From Hedera helix (Eukaryota; Streptophyta; Magnoliopsida; Apiales; Araliaceae), in assembly GCA_947179155.2 (NCBI GenBank), contig OX359278.1, positions 30,508,773-30,572,772 on the forward strand: DNA of 64,000 bases. Direction: 5' to 3'. The notes under the pieces are model-generated. The model saw only the letters and a program-made list of their open reading frames with translations, did not search any database and was not told where the DNA came from. This document shows positions 1 through 12,569 of the stretch, piece by piece (the first letter of the stretch is position 1; the number at the start of each line of letters is the position of its first letter). Both the position numbers and the translations under genes were made by a program.

Positions 1-567
1 GAAGGATTCGAAAACCTTATTTCACAAATGTCATCATTAAAGATTTTGTTAGCAAAAAACAAAATCTTAAAGAATGAACTTTTCAAAACGAAACGAATCC
101 TTCGTGCATAGGGTCAACGAGATTTCAGAAGTACTTTCGGAAATAAAGCATTCTAAAAATTTTCATAGGCACACACACATACACACGCGCACAAACACAG
201 ATTTTAGAATTTAAAGGAAAGGAAAGCATTGAGATAGCGGTAACTGTATTTCACGGAAGTCGGGGGGTGCCTAACACCTTCCCCTCGCTTAAGCAAGCCC
301 CCGAACTCTATGAATCTCGGTTCGCGGACCAATTAATTCGGAGTCATATATGAGCCACTACGATTAAGAAAACAAAATTCGGATGAGTTGGTACATCCAT
401 TTCAAATATACCAACTGGTGACTCTAGTCAATTAACTCATTATGAAATCGATCTTTCAAATCCTGTCGACACTCAAGCCGACCCTTTTCAAAATCACATC
501 TTAAATACAAAAGCCTAAAATTGGAAAGGGTAATTATTAAGAGGAGACGATTTTCCCGGCGTCGACA
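1..567 (+). mobile_element. 3' part of an LTR, Tat/Ogre-like Ty3 element (tentative)
   Basis: This tract is foreign to the A-element LTR that resumes at 568. It contains the phrase GGTGCCTAACACCTTCCC near 266-285 and a GGTGACTC word near 417, both reminiscent of the 3' half of Tat/Ogre-type LTRs, and it ends in GTCGACA at 567. The following CAACC resembles CGACC at the homologous point of A's other LTR (about 36651), which fits a 5-bp target duplication. No reading frame is seen. It may be a solo LTR or the 3' LTR of an element lying to the left. Lineage assignment is from memory of family features, not a search. Confidence 0.45.
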
Positions 568-747
568 CAACCCATATCCAAAAATTAAAAAAAAGTCATT
601 AAGTTCTGATTTTACAATTTTGACCCCCCGAAGCCGTTTTCTGCAAAAGAAACATAAAAATAAGTAAAATGCATCTAAAAATACTCAAAGATAGTAAATT
701 ATTAAGCCCAAAAGCCTTTGATTCAAGAGTATAAAATTCACTCATCA
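568..747 (-). mobile_element. Remnant of the 3' LTR of element A
   Basis: About 180 bases closely matching the right end of A's other LTR (about 36651-36834): shared features are the ACCCATATCC start, a run of cytosines followed by GAAG/CTG and TTTTCTGCAAAAG, and the AGCCCAAAAGCC block. On the minus strand the LTR begins TGATGAGTGAATTT, directly after the polypurine tract. The rest of this LTR has been displaced to the left by the insertion ending at 567. Confidence 0.85.
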
Positions 748-763
748 AATACCCCCAAACTCA
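748..763 (-). other. Polypurine tract of element A
   Basis: On the minus strand, a purine-rich stretch with GGGGG (plus strand AATACCCCCAAACTCA) lies immediately before the LTR start TGATGAG. Elements B (48948-48963) and Z (16943-16958) carry nearly the same sequence at the same place, which supports its role as primer for second-strand synthesis. Confidence 0.75.
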
Positions 764-2272
764 AGACTTTGCTTGTCCTTAAGCAAAAACACCAAAAAGA
801 AAAATAACTACAATAACTACGTGAATGCATATGCATGACCAACTAATGTCTTGAGTAATAAATCAACATAATTCATGAAATTTCAGCCTCAAAGATTCTT
901 AAGTAATAAATTAGGGAAACTTCAAATTTATGCATAGTCAAAAATCCAACATATCACCAATTTATCTCACTATCAACCCTTTCGTGTGTGTGTGAATTAA
1001 ATATATCAACCCAATCAAGATTCTAATACAACTCATGCATCAAAGTGCTCAATAAAATATATTTAATCATAATAGCATTTTTTTAACCCCTCTATACACT
1101 TGTTTTCACATTTTTTCATTCTACTTTTTTTATTTTACGAGTGCATCTTACGTTCTATCTCACATATTAGTATTTTAGCATGTGCAATGTCCATTTTTCT
1201 CGGGCTTTCCAAAATTACCCATGTAGCCAACTTTTCACCAGTGACTCCCAAACCAATTGACTTTAGGGCACTAAGTGTAAAGACACTCCTAATGGCTTAT
1301 TTGTTCGAGCAATAGAGGTCACAAAAACAGACTAACCAAGTTTTGCTCATATCTATCTAATTTTCTTTATATATTTTTTTTCATTGCAATTAAGACTGAC
1401 ATCGAAACAGTTATTTATTTTTCTTTTTATATTATATGATCCAACAAACAATAGAGATCTCTATAGTCTTAATGAACACCTAATTCATAAACTGAACTAA
1501 AATTCAACTGACTTAATATATTGAATGTGCAATAAAAAATTAAGGGTCTCAAGTTCAATAAAACTAGCAAATAGTTAAAATTTCTAACTTATCATTCCTT
1601 ATCCATCTCAATAGAATTATTAGATAATTTATCAAGCTTTTATCATTGGCCTTCATTAAACTTTATACATTAATTCTTTGCTCAAGTGTCCTTATATGCA
1701 ATAATATATGATCCTACATGAAAAAAAAATTATTTTTCAATAAATATGCATGAAACAAACTAAATAAAACTAAATACAAATAGAAAAATATTTTTGTGAT
1801 TTTTTTATTTTTAAAATAATTAAAAATTAACTGATATATACTAAAATAACTGAATATTCTATTCTCATGAAAATGTTCCTAAAATGTCATAAAATATGCA
1901 AGTGCGCAATATGCATATACATATAGACTATACCCCCACCCTCAAACTACTATATACATGCAAATTGTACCCCACCCCCAAACTTTAACTAAACAATGTC
2001 CTCATTATTAGAATAAACAAATAAGAATAAGAGGACTCACCTGATTGGTTAAGCGTCGTGCTTAACCTCCTCATCATCTACATCGGGAGGTGGGTAAACT
2101 GGCAACGGTTGAGACTCAGGGAAATGAACTGGATCGACAGTTGGATTCATCATAGTGAACTTCTCAGTCAAGGCCATATTAAAGTTTATTTGATAAGCAA
2201 ACATATAAGCTTGTTGTTCAGCGATTCTTGTATTCTATCACTTCAATCGCCTATCTAAACATCTACCTTCAA
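764..2272 (-). other. 3' non-coding region of A, with a conserved short motif near 1130-1165
   Basis: About 1.5 kb of AT-rich DNA without a supported reading frame, between the env-position frame and the polypurine tract. At 1135-1165 the words GAGTGCATCTTACG and TCTATCTCAC appear (minus strand: GAGATAGAACGTAAGATGCACTC). Repeated versions occur in the same relative place in B (49465-49590) and Z (16335-16500). Confidence 0.6.
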
Positions 2273-3075
2273 CTATAAATTTCGAATATGAATGCTAAAC
2301 TTAGCCTTACGTTGAATGCTAAAAGTTGATGGTACTCTAGAATCAGCATCAGTGTCATGGTTCTCCTCATCATCTGATGGAGAAAAAGATCGAATAATAA
2401 AGCCCAATCCACGTGGATGCGATTCACCTCCTTCCCATACTTTGTATCTCACAATTAACCCATGACCCAACAGAATCAAAGGTTGCTACAATAACTCGTT
2501 TGCCCCCTATTTAACTCCCGCTTGCCTACATAAGCCACAAATGAACAATAGATGTGGCAATCCACCATGAGTAGTTCCTCTTAAATTCTTTCTAATAGAC
2601 TCTTCAATCATAACACCCACATTTATCTTCATTCCCTTCACAATCACATATAACAACACTACCCTTTCTTTCGTGACATCACTGACGTGCGTAGACAACA
2701 TAAGCTTGGCACAAAGAAACGCATACCAAATTTTTCTATAACGGCTTAAGTAGTTAAATGAGAATATCATTGAGCCACGTTGGCCTCTAGGTGTCCATAC
2801 TGCATCAAGCTTGCATAACTCTCATATGATCGTTTCATAGTTTAGATTTTCGATAGCAAACTGTGCATAATGGAAATATTCGGGTCTCCTCAAGTTGTAA
2901 AATTCATTAATTATGTCTCCACTAAAAGATACCATCTTGCCTCAAATCATAACTACACAACACGACTTCTCTTCAGCATTTGCATAGAATTCTTTGACGA
3001 TAGATATAACTGCGGGATCTAACTGAACCATGAACGAATGCCAACCTCGCTCCATTATCATACGTGCCATTTTTA
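2273..3075 (-). pseudogene. Env-position reading frame of element A (plant transposon-protein domain), broken
   Basis: Downstream of integrase, the minus strand encodes fragments in different frames that match my memory of the domain often labelled putative plant transposon protein in Athila-type elements: an N-terminal segment with MERGWHSFMV and EFYANAEE (about 3075-2985), a middle with GKMVSFSGDIINEFY, then THVSDVTKERVVLLYVIV and GGLPHLLFICGLCRQAGV (2770-2507), and an acidic C-terminal piece (2479-2273). At least two stops and frame changes break it. The function of this domain is not established. In Athila elements the position corresponds to an env-like gene, but I see no clear signal peptide or membrane segment. 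Confidence 0.65.
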
Positions 3076-4184
3076 TCTATCAAGTAGTTATCAAAAAAAA
3101 TTGTCGCCTCTGCGCTAACAAATTTTTTCTTATCAAAAGAACGTGAGGGCGGTGTGGAATTTTCACCCCGTTAATGTTTGGGTGCCATTTCGAACACAAA
3201 CTTAAGCCCCTAGCGACACAATGTCCCACTGTGAATACAGAACACAAGCCTAAACTACACAAAGACTGTAAACTGGACAAACTCTTTCTTTGAGACAATG
3301 CAGTAAACACTTAGTGGACACTCTTTTTCTCCCCCAAACTCAAGTCACAACCACTAGTTTGAATTAATTCACAATGGAAAGCTCTCCCATACACAATACA
3401 ACACCCAACTCCCCTAAACTCCTCCAGTTGGCCAACATAAACCAACTGGGTCTCTAAGGTACAATAGCAATATGAAGAATTAAAAGTAACAAGTAATATT
3501 CTTAAAGATTAAAACCAATTGAATCCTAACTTACACTTGACTTTGAAGAATGCAAGATCAATTATTATAGATTCAAACCCCCTTTTTGAAGATTTGAACC
3601 CTTTCTTTGACAGTAAAACCCTAATATGGTCGGAAGTGGAATTGGAATTGGCTTGGAGTATGTATTTTATGATGGAAATGGATGGAATTCGGATTTGAGA
3701 TGAACTGGGATTGTATCTCAGCTTGTGGGTAAGAAAGGAATCAAGTTTGCTTGGGTTTAGAAGTTTGTTGGAATGACTCGATCACGCCCGGTTCCTATTT
3801 AAAAACTAAAATTTTTGTTCACTGTCGAGGCCATGGTTTTGTATTGTGAGTCCGCTAAGGCCAGATTTGGCTGAAAGGTCGCAATCGAGGTGGTTTCAGA
3901 AGCCGCCCGAGCCAGATTTGGTTGAGAGGTTGTGGCCGGGACCAGATTTTTTAGGCATAAAATTCGGTCGGGGCAGTGTCCCTATTTTGCTATAAAAAAA
4001 ATTGTCTTTGATTCTTTTGCTGAAATCTTGATTTACCAATACCTATAATGAAAAAATCCATAAAGATTAGTATGACTAACATAGAGTAATATATCCTAAG
4101 CTAAAAAATTGTCAAATCCTAAAATTAATTAATTTTAACTAAAAGAATGTAAAAATTGAAAAATGCATGAAATGATGAACTAAA
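3076..4184. other. Spacer between integrase and the env-position frame of A, with a GC-rich island
   Basis: No supported gene. A GC-rich patch at about 3825-3970 contains CCAGATTTGG twice (near 3871 and 3913) plus several GGCC and CGAGG words, in contrast to the AT-rich surroundings. A related set of words (ACAAATCTGGCC, GGCCACGA) lies in A's own LTR at 36598-36658 but in the opposite orientation. Confidence 0.6.
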
Positions 4185-4210
4185 GCCGGGTTGCCTCCCA
4201 ACAAGCGCTT
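4185..4210 (-). promoter_or_regulatory. Conserved post-pol motif TTGGGAGGCAACC
   Basis: On the minus strand, AAGCGCTTGTTGGGAGGCAA followed by CCCGG lies just after the integrase frame. The same words occur after the truncated gag-protease of B (50365-50387) and after the gag remnant of Z (15585-15634). Role unknown; sequence conservation across three families in non-coding DNA is what is seen. Confidence 0.6.
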
Positions 4211-4246
4211 GATGTAAAGTCTTTCAGCCTGATTTTGTCCTTATGC

Positions 4247-5379
4247 TCAAGAGGAATCTTCAAGGGTTATTGAGGTCTGTTGACGATCCACGTCATCGCC
4301 CCAATAATGCTTTAGCCTTTGACTATTAACCTTGAACTTCTGATATGAATGTGGGTCATTAACTTCGATCACTCTATATGGGAAGACTTTAGTTATTGTG
4401 AATGGTCCAGACCATCTGAATTTCAATTTTCCTGGAAAAATGTTAAGTCTCGAATTGAACAGCAGTACAGACTGGCGCGGTTCAAATGATCGCTCGACGA
4501 TACGCTTGTCATGCCACCTTTTGATCTTTTCCTTGTACAACTTTGCATTTTCGTAAGCATGACCCCGAAACTCGTCCATTTCATTTAACTACCAAAGCCT
4601 TTTTTCCCCCACAGCCTATAAATCACAATTAATTTTCTTCACTACCCAATATGCCTAATGCTCAAATTCAACGGGAAGATGGCATACTTTTCCATAAACG
4701 AGCCTATAAGGAGACATGCCTATTGGAGTTTTGTAGGTTGTTCGATACGCCCATAATGCTCCGTCAAGCTTGCTAGACCAGTCTTTTTGAGTCGAGTTAA
4801 AAAAAATTTCCAGGATCCGTTTCACCTCTCTATTAGTAATTTTTACTTGTCCACTCGTTTGAGGGTGATATGTCGTCGCCACCTTGTGTTGGACTCCATA
4901 CTTGGTGAGAAGAGCCACAAAGTACTTATTACATAAATGAGATCCCTCGTCACTAATAATGGCTCTCGGTGTCCCAAACCTTGTAAATATGTTCTTTCTG
5001 AGAAAGTTGAGAAGAACCTTGGCATCATTAGTTGGTAGCGCAGCTGCGTTTCCACCCATTTAAATACATAGTCAACCACCACTAAGATGTACTTGTTTTT
5101 GCAAGATGACTGGAATGTCCCCATAAAGTCGATGACCCATACATAAAAAATATCAACTTCCAATATGTTATTAAGAGGCATCTATTGATGATTTGATATA
5201 TTCCCCACCCGTTGACATCTATCACACTTCTTTGTGAATTCATGTACATCTTTAAAAATAGATGACCAATAAAATCTAGATTGTAGGACCTTCGCTGCTA
5301 TTCGTTCACCCCCATAGTGTCCTCCATAAAGAGACGAGTGATAATGTTGCAAAATTCCTTCGATATCTTTCTTAGCCAC
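4247..5379 (-). pseudogene. Integrase of element A, broken
   Basis: Integrase inserts the element cDNA into chromosomal DNA. The minus-strand pieces cover, in order, the zinc-binding H2C2 region (5379-5182, with CDRCQR), the catalytic core (5181-4655, with [10 protein letters not shown] around the second Asp and [12 protein letters not shown] before the Glu region), and the C-terminal part (4579-4247, with LLFNSRLNIFPGKLKFRWSGPF). The core is split between two frames around 5050-5000, and a stop separates the H2C2 and core pieces. The order and wording match Athila-type integrases. No chromodomain is visible, as expected for this lineage. Confidence 0.88.
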
Positions 5380-6973
5380 ACATCATCTAACCATCTGATT
5401 GACACACTGTTTGAAGAGAAATGGTTCATCCCATAAGTACTGTTTTACATCGTTCAAGAATTTCTTCTTCTGTTGATAGCTCAAATCATATAGCATCACC
5501 CCACTAACAATATAGTTCACATAGTCTATATACTACGGGGCCTCCTTTGCCACATAGAATAACTGCTCATCAGAAAAGAACTTATTTATCAAAACCAGAT
5601 CTCTTTCCTACGGCTGTGGATTCTCTAATCTGGAAAGATGGTCCGCCACTTGATTCTCGGACCCCTTCCTATCTCGAATCCCCAAATCAAATTCCTATAG
5701 TAGGAGGAGGATCTAACGAATTAGCCTTGGCTTGGCATCTTTCTTCGAGATGAGGTATTTTATCACTGAGTGGTCCGTAAATACAATTACTTTAGTCCCA
5801 ACCAAGTATGCCAAAAACTTATCAAATGTAAAGACCACTGCGAATAACTCCTTCTCTGTTGTAGTGTAGTTCAATTGAGCATCAGTGAGAGTCTTGCTAG
5901 CGTAATATATAGCATGAAAAATCTTCTCTTTGCATGTCCTAGCACCGCGCCAACCGCGTAATCACTAGCATCATACATGAGTTCAAATGCGAGACTCCAG
6001 TCTGGTGCAACAATTACTAGAGTAGTTATCAACTTTTTCATCAAGATCTCAAAAGCTTCACAACACTCTTCATCAAAATGGAAAGGCACATCCTTCTTAA
6101 TTAAAATGCAAAGCGACTTTATTATGTTTGAAAATTTCTGAATAAACCTTTGGTAGAATCCCATATGACCAAGGAAACTGCAGATTCTTTTCACGAATTT
6201 TGGTGGTGGCAAGTTTTTAATTGTCTCAATCTTCACCTTGTCTACCTCAATATCGTTCGTTAATACTCTATGACCTAATATGATCCCCTATTGCACCATG
6301 AAGTGACATTTCTCCCAGTTGAGGACCAAATTGGTTTCAACATACTTTTTTATTACCGAGATCAAATTCTGAAGGCATAAATTGAAACTATTACCAAAAA
6401 TTGAGAAGTCATCCTTAAACACCTCCAAATTATGCTCCACTATATCCAAAAAGATTTCCATCATACATCTTTGAAATGTAGCCAGTGGGTTACACAGTCC
6501 AAAAGACATCCTCCTAAAAGCGAATGTACCATAGGGGCATGTAAATGTTGTCTTTTCTTGATCTTCGGGGGCTATGACAATTTGATTATAGCCTGAGCAC
6601 CATCGAACAAGCAGTAGAATTGATGGCCCACAAGTCTATCTAACATCTAATCAATAAAGGGCAAGGGAAAATGATTCTTTCGGGTTGCCTTGTTCAATTT
6701 TTTGTAATCTATACAAACTCGCCAACCAGTCACTGTCCTCATCGGGATCAACTCATTATTCTCATTAAAAACCACTGTCATGCCGCCCTTCTTTGGTACA
6801 CATTGCACCAGACTCACCCATGAGCTATATGATATGGGATAGATGATACCCGTATCCAGCCACTTAATAATTTCTTTCTTCACCTCTTTCATGATCGGAT
6901 TTAACCTCCTTTGTTGCTCTACCATCGGCTTGGCATCATCCTTTAGCAGAATTTTATGCATGCATATTGATGG
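5380..6973 (-). pseudogene. Reverse transcriptase-RNase H of element A (3' part of pol, cut by X)
   Basis: The minus strand encodes RT from 6973 downward: QRRLNPIMKEVKKEIIKWLD, WVSLVQCVPKKGG and WRVCIDYKKLNKATRKN (6961-6647), then FGLCNPLATFQRCMM and the active-site region, which reads VFKDDFSIFG where this family normally has FMDD (6509-6288), then the thumb and RNase H start with [13 protein letters not shown] (6236-5871). The RNase H continues with [13 protein letters not shown] in another frame down to about 5640. Several stops and frameshifts are present. The N-terminal end joins, across X, to the sequence at 32733. Confidence 0.9.
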
Positions 6974-6978
6974 ACTAA
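6974..6978. repeat. Target-site duplication of X, left copy (ACTAA)
   Basis: ACTAA lies immediately before the LTR start TGTGACACCCC at 6979. The same five bases follow the LTR end GCGTTACA at 32728-32732. Both copies fall within A's pol, and merging them restores the order protease-RT. Confidence 0.9.
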
Positions 6979-9396
6979 TGTGACACCCCAGGATTTTATA
7001 AGAATTCCAAATGAGGATTTTGATTATTTTAAGTTAAGGGTAGCAGCTAAAACCTGGTTTAGATGGATATGAGGTATTATTATGTGATTAATGTGAATTG
7101 TTATGTGATCAATGTGATGTAATGACCTTTGTGGTTGAATTAGTTTAAGAGGGACTCTTGATATAAATAAGGGTCTATAAAAGTTATAAAGATCAGTTAT
7201 TTATGTAAAGTGTATTAGTGACATAAAGGGAAATGAAATTGTAACGAATATGATTTTCAATGGTTAAATGATGATGTAAGGATTAAAGATGAATAATTGA
7301 TTTTAAAACCCACAATAGGGTAATTTGAAGGAATTATTATTAGATACGATGTTATATGTTAGCAGGTAATAGATTGAATATGTGTATATGAATATGTGAT
7401 TGGATAAAGAATGAAAGATTTAAAGTTATAGAATAAAGGAAGTAAGGAAATGATATGTGCATTGAGTTTTAGTTATGAAAATTGATAACGAGTTAATAAA
7501 TAGGCCTTAAGAGGCTAAGTGATGGAAATGATAAGGAATGTATTATGAGTTTAATAGGATAAAAGATGATGGGTTTTGGTAATCCGGTTGAGGTTCGCTT
7601 ATTGAGAAAGTGGTTTATGAAAAAAGTGAGTGTTCGACTATATTGAGATGGTGGAAAGTGAAATTTATGAAACGTGTAACTGAAGGTTGTTCGTAGAAAG
7701 TTAAGGATGAAATGTTATGTAAATTGCGTTTATATGATGATTAGAGTTAATAAATGAATTCAATAATTTTGAAATGCGAGAAGTGTTATGGGACACGCCA
7801 AGTATGGATTATATTGATGAGGAATAAAATTCAAGTATGATGAAACAAGTTTGGATCAAAATGGAATTGAAATGGATTGAAAATAATTAATATATGATTT
7901 ATTGGATATTTAATTCTCTAGGAAAATGGAATAATGACTAAAGTACCCTTGGTAATTTGGAAAATGACATTGGCGTCCTTAAATGGTGCAATGACCAAGC
8001 TAGCCATGATTAGCAATGTGAATTTACAAGAATGTCCCTAACCATGCATGGTTAAGCTTAACTAGGTTAAGTTAAGTGTTGGATTGTTGCATACAATATA
8101 TGTATGTATATCAATTGCAAGTATTAATTGTATTATTTCATTTCACCATCCAAGTTCAAAGCTAAGGGAGAAAAGAGAAGAAGAAAGTCTAGGGTTGCCA
8201 AAGCCATGAAAGATTTCAAGAAAAGATGTCCAAGAGAATGAAATTAAGTCATTAAAGTGAAGTTTCTATCTCTAAGGAAGTTTATTGCTAGAAGGAAGAC
8301 AAGCTCAAGAAGGTATAACAAAGTTTAAGTTATAAACTTTGAGGTTCATGTGTTTAAATTCAAGAATAAGAGAAGTCATGCATATATCTTTGGCTAGATG
8401 TGTAGATTATGTGATTTATGTGCTATATAAGTGAGTTATGTTGAAACCCTAAGCATAAGAGATGTATTTGTAAAGGTGGTACACTATTCATGTGTATATT
8501 CAAGTTAGAAACTATAATTTAAAGCATGATCGTATGTTATATGTTGCTAGATTTGATGAAAACCTAGTTAGAGAGGCTGAACATGTTTGATTCGTGTAAG
8601 ATTTCATGTTAGATAGCAAAAAGAAAGGTGCATGACAGGTTGAAAAGTATGTTTTTGCAAAGGAAGTTACAATACTAGGCTATAAAGTGCATTAGAACGT
8701 GCGTATAGAAGTTATGTGGACTTACAAAGTTGTTAAAGGTGTATGTGAATGCCTATGAGGTGTGTTGAGTTTAAGAAGTTAAGTTGAGTTTAAGATTAGA
8801 ATTTGTTAAGTTAGCAAAAATGCCACTAATATGTGAATTTTGGCCATTTTGTGTAATTGGTAATCAAATAAGGGCAAAAAGTTAAGTTTGAGGTTAATTC
8901 ACGTGTGTGAAATGATTTGGAAGTCGTTTGGCGTTTATGGCGACCATTGTGAGTTTTAAACGTTTAAAAACGTTTACCAACGCCTAAAAAGAGTTATTTG
9001 GAAAAATGAGTTCAATTGAAATATTTTATATGTTTTAAAGGCCATACAAGTTAATTATGTGCTATATGTGGTAGATGATGTGTTAGAATTAAGTTTTTCA
9101 ATAAGGGGCCTAGAATAGCCTAAGTTTTGAACATGAAAGAGTTTGAAAATTTTGAAGAAAATGCCGTCAAAGTGTGATTTTTTGGCAATTTTGATGAATT
9201 AAAGATGAAATGAAGTTAAATGATTCATTTTCATGTTATTTCATGTGTTTAGGTGAATTTGGAAATCAACGGATTTAAATTTGATTGAATTGGCAATTTG
9301 AACAATCAAAATCGATCGTTTCAAATCGAAATAGATTTTAACGGACAAAACTTGCCTCGTGCAAAATTTTATGGTTTTGAAAGTTTGGACACGTCA
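6979..9396 (+). mobile_element. Solo LTR X, left part (cut by element Y)
   Basis: X begins TGTGACACCCCAGGATTTTA, resembling the start of W (TGTAATATCCCAGATATTTA). No coding capacity is seen. It contains a GGCCATTTTGTGTAATTGGT block near 8843, with a similar block in V's LTR in the opposite direction. Y interrupts X at 9396; X continues at 30923-32727. Together the two parts give about 4.2 kb with flanking ACTAA on each side, no primer site and no internal coding region, which is the structure of a solo LTR of a long-LTR Ty3 element left by LTR-LTR recombination. Confidence 0.8.
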
Positions 9397-9740
9397 TGTG
9401 ACACCCCCAAATTCGGGCTCCTTGATTCTCGAATTTGGTGCTTACTGTTCATACATTCTACTTTCATTTACCGTTACTCTAAATTTCTAATAATATATAT
9501 TACATCCATTCATATTCAAGTTAATACAAAATATACCTACTAAACCCCCAGGGTCATCAACCTTTACATACATACAACATTACTAGGATAAGTACTCCAC
9601 ATCTACATCCACAAAATGGATTTAAAATTACCGGCGGGGAACAATTCATCATTTCTTCATTCCGACATCTTTCCTTTGTCTTTGTCTTTCTTATTTATAC
9701 CTTCAAATTTAACATCTTTGTCTGCGTCACATTAATCAGA

Positions 9741-9770
9741 CAAGAATGAGCAACTGAAGTGCTCAGCAAG
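9741..9770 (-). promoter_or_regulatory. Conserved LTR hairpin TGAGC/GCTCA (Y 3' LTR)
   Basis: On the minus strand CTTGCTGAGC, then a short loop, then GCTCATTCTTG, about 350-370 bases before the LTR end. The same arrangement is found in Y's other LTR (28247-28275), W (20531-20560), X (32001-32025) and T (60501-60530). Function unknown; it could act in the RNA, for example near the RNA 3' end. Confidence 0.6.
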
Positions 9771-10887
9771 TATAATGAATTGAATAATAATGTAGCATGA
9801 TGAAAAAGAATTATTAACAATAACGTAACATGATCTCATTTCAAATGGAAGAAAATAACGGAGGAAATTATCCTTTAAAACATGATAAATGAGAATTATA
9901 CTGAGGGTCACAAGACCATTGAACATAGGTTAATCAATGGTAACACTGATAACCTGTAGGTGTCATTAAGACCATAAAACCTTAAACCCGTACTCGAGGT
10001 GATCGAACCCTCGTACCTATGACTGTGCACATCATATTACCGCATATAGCGGAGTATCGGAATTTAAAGCGTCCAACAAGCTATATCCCCTAAAATAGGG
10101 TTGTTCATCTTAGTTACTAAAAGTTCGTACCAAAATAATTTGGTTTGGCTCGGAACTTAACAAAAAACAGTAATTTGAAATTCAATTGTATCAAAAGTCT
10201 AGCCGGACAATTGGCATAGACTCATAATCATCAACTCACTAATCAATAATTATGATTCGTTAAAATTTTCATCTAAGAAAGAATGTGAATAACCCCAGGG
10301 ACTTTCAATTTTTATTGAACAGTTACAACATCAATTGAAATCAATATTCAAGAAAGTGGAATAATGATAACACTTGGGAAATAGAACTCAATTGAGATTT
10401 AAATATCTAGCATATGATAAATGGTTCAAGATTAGGGTTTAGGAACTTGCCTCGATGTCCGATTATTAAATTAACGACTAATTATCCTTTCTTGGACAAC
10501 CTATAATAATAACATAATCAAATAATAATAATTTAGTAACATATGATAATAATTTATGTAATTAATATTACTTACAACATAAATATTCTACCCGTCGGAT
10601 CTATATTGGTGTTTACAATTAATTATAACATAATTTGGTTATTTAATTTAATCGTGCCCTTTTTATGTCTTCATATATAAAACACTTAATTATTAATTGG
10701 AATTATTCCTCCAAATTAAAAAATTATTAAATTTAATTTATAAAACATTTTTATATATTTTTCTGATTTTATATAATTTTTCTGATCAATTTTTAAACAT
10801 TTATTTTAATTTAATTAAATTTCAATAACAATCCTGTAATTATTCTGAAAATCGGAATCGGTGGCAAAACCATAATTACGCAGAAAA

Positions 10888-11070
10888 TTCTTGGTTGCGC
10901 ATGGCGCGCGTCCCCCCCCCCCTTGCCAGCCAAACGACGTCGTTTGGCCCCCTGTATCAGGAAAATTGGTCGCCGCGCATGGCGCGACCCTAACTTTCGT
11001 CCCTGAAACGACGCCATTTAACTCCTGGCTCCGGAAAAAAAATTAGCCTCCGTGCAATGCACGGGCAGCC
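10888..11070. other. GC-rich palindromic island in Y 3' LTR
   Basis: In an AT-rich LTR, this patch contains GCGCATGGCGCG (10897-10908), a C run, AAACGACGTCGTTT (about 10932-10945), a second CGCGCATGGCGCG (about 10974-10986) and CGTGCAATGCACGGG (11051-11065). In Y's other LTR the last word is CGCGCAATGCGCGGG, identical to a word in the unrelated element Z. Here CpG sites have decayed to TG/CA, as expected after methylation. Confidence 0.8.
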
Positions 11071-12397
11071 TTATATTTTTTCTTCTTCTTCTTTCGTTAA
11101 CAATAACCAAACACAACCATTTTACACCATTTTTGATTTTTATTTTCCATATCATAACTACTCTAAACATCATATAATCCATCAATATACATCTAAAAAT
11201 TATATAGAACAATTATCTAATTATTTACTAATTTTTCACAAAATTATTTTATCACTAAAAATACAAAAATAATCCAAATAAATAGGTTTTATACCTTCCA
11301 AAAGCTTGATAATTCTTTAATGAAGCTTGATAAACCCCTTGTTGGCACAAAAAAATTTCCTCTTGATGGTGGTGGTGGTGCTCGGTGGCGGTGATTGTGG
11401 AGGAAGATAAAAGAAATATGAACTATGATGGTATTGTTTTGTGATGACTTGTATTGTTTTATTATTATTCTTCCACATATAAGCTTGAATTGATTAAATA
11501 AGTTTGTTTACATTATTATGTCCAAATCCACCGACTTAGAGTTAAGTCGGTAAATGTAATATCCCAGATATTTACAAGAATTGTAAATAAGACTTGAAAT
11601 AATCAATTAAAGGTTATGGTTTAAAACCTAAAGTGGGAAAAGTGATATGTGTAGAAAATGTATGAACATTTTTTTTTAAGGTAATTTATTTGTTAGAAAT
11701 TAAATGTGGGAATATTGTAATGATGCATGTAGAGAATTTATTAAGGAAATAAATTCAATTGAGAAGTGAATGTGGTTATATTGATATACATATATACCTA
11801 AAGTGTGCTTATTAGCCAAATAAGATGAGGAGTAAATTAATACTCAATAAAACTAATAAATTAATTAGTTTAAGTATGGATTAAAAAGGAAAGTCAGGTA
11901 ATATAATTAATTGAGTTAATTATATGAGTCATAAATTAAAGTTATGAGTAACAAGTAGGGAAGTGAAATATTGCCTAGAATGACAATATTAAGAGGTAAT
12001 TAATTAAGTAATTAACTTAATTATTAAGTTATTGTATAGAGTCCATTGATGAATTTAAAACAAACCCAATATGTTAGTTATTTTAAGTCTTGTTAGCAAT
12101 TATAAAGAGGTCCAAATAAATTTAAGGATTTAGCCTCATAAAGAGTCCAAGTAATTTAATTATTACTAGTGGACTAGCCCAAAATGATTATAGATGTTAG
12201 CCCAATATGGGAATGCTTGCATGAAGATGGATAATTAAATAAGAAAGCCCAATGCAAAATATGCTATAAAGCTCTTGATACATGTCAATCCAAGTGTCCA
12301 TCAAGCTAGTCATTCCTTGCTATAATAAGCATGAAATAAACTCCTAATTGACTAGCATTAGTTGATTAGGAAATGTTAAGTATGTCTAAAGAAGTGC

Positions 12398-12406
12398 TAT
12401 AAATAG
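12398..12406 (+). promoter_or_regulatory. TATA box in W LTR
   Basis: TATAAATAG, about 845 bases after the LTR start. T has a TATA box about 865 bases after its own start (57759), so position as well as sequence supports the call. Followed by a leader rich in AGAGA words. Confidence 0.6.
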
Positions 12407-12564
12407 AATACCTCATCTACGTGTTGTGTTGGTTAGACAATTTCTAGAGCAACTAGAGAGAAAATAGAAAGCATTCTAGAGAAAAGCAAGCAAACTTTGG
12501 GAGATTGATGATTCCACCAAGAAAAAGTGCTAGAGAATAGTCAAGGAGGAGTCTTTAGCAATAT

Positions 12565-12569
12565 CATAT
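12565..12569. repeat. Target-site duplication of Z, left copy (CATAT)
   Basis: CATAT immediately precedes the LTR start TGATAGAG; the same five bases follow the right LTR end at 18619-18623. Confidence 0.92.

Larger units (their letters stand above)
9397..11554 (-). mobile_element. 3' LTR of Y (truncated by W)
   Basis: Starts TGTGACACCCCCAAATTCGG and matches 27889-29965 along its whole length with scattered substitutions and small indels. The match stops at GTCGGTAAA, where W begins. The homologous LTR runs on for another 950 bases (29966-30917), so this copy is missing that part. Compared with the right copy, the terminal hairpin near 9408-9437 has lost about a dozen bases of one arm. Confidence 0.9.

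Noticed and set aside
1100..1315. 71-codon plus frame with hydrophobic N-terminus
   Set aside because: Lies in A's 3' non-coding region over the conserved 3' motif, is antisense to the element and has no known domain.
5547..5753. 68-codon plus frame
   Set aside because: Antisense shadow of A's RNase H/linker region on the minus strand.
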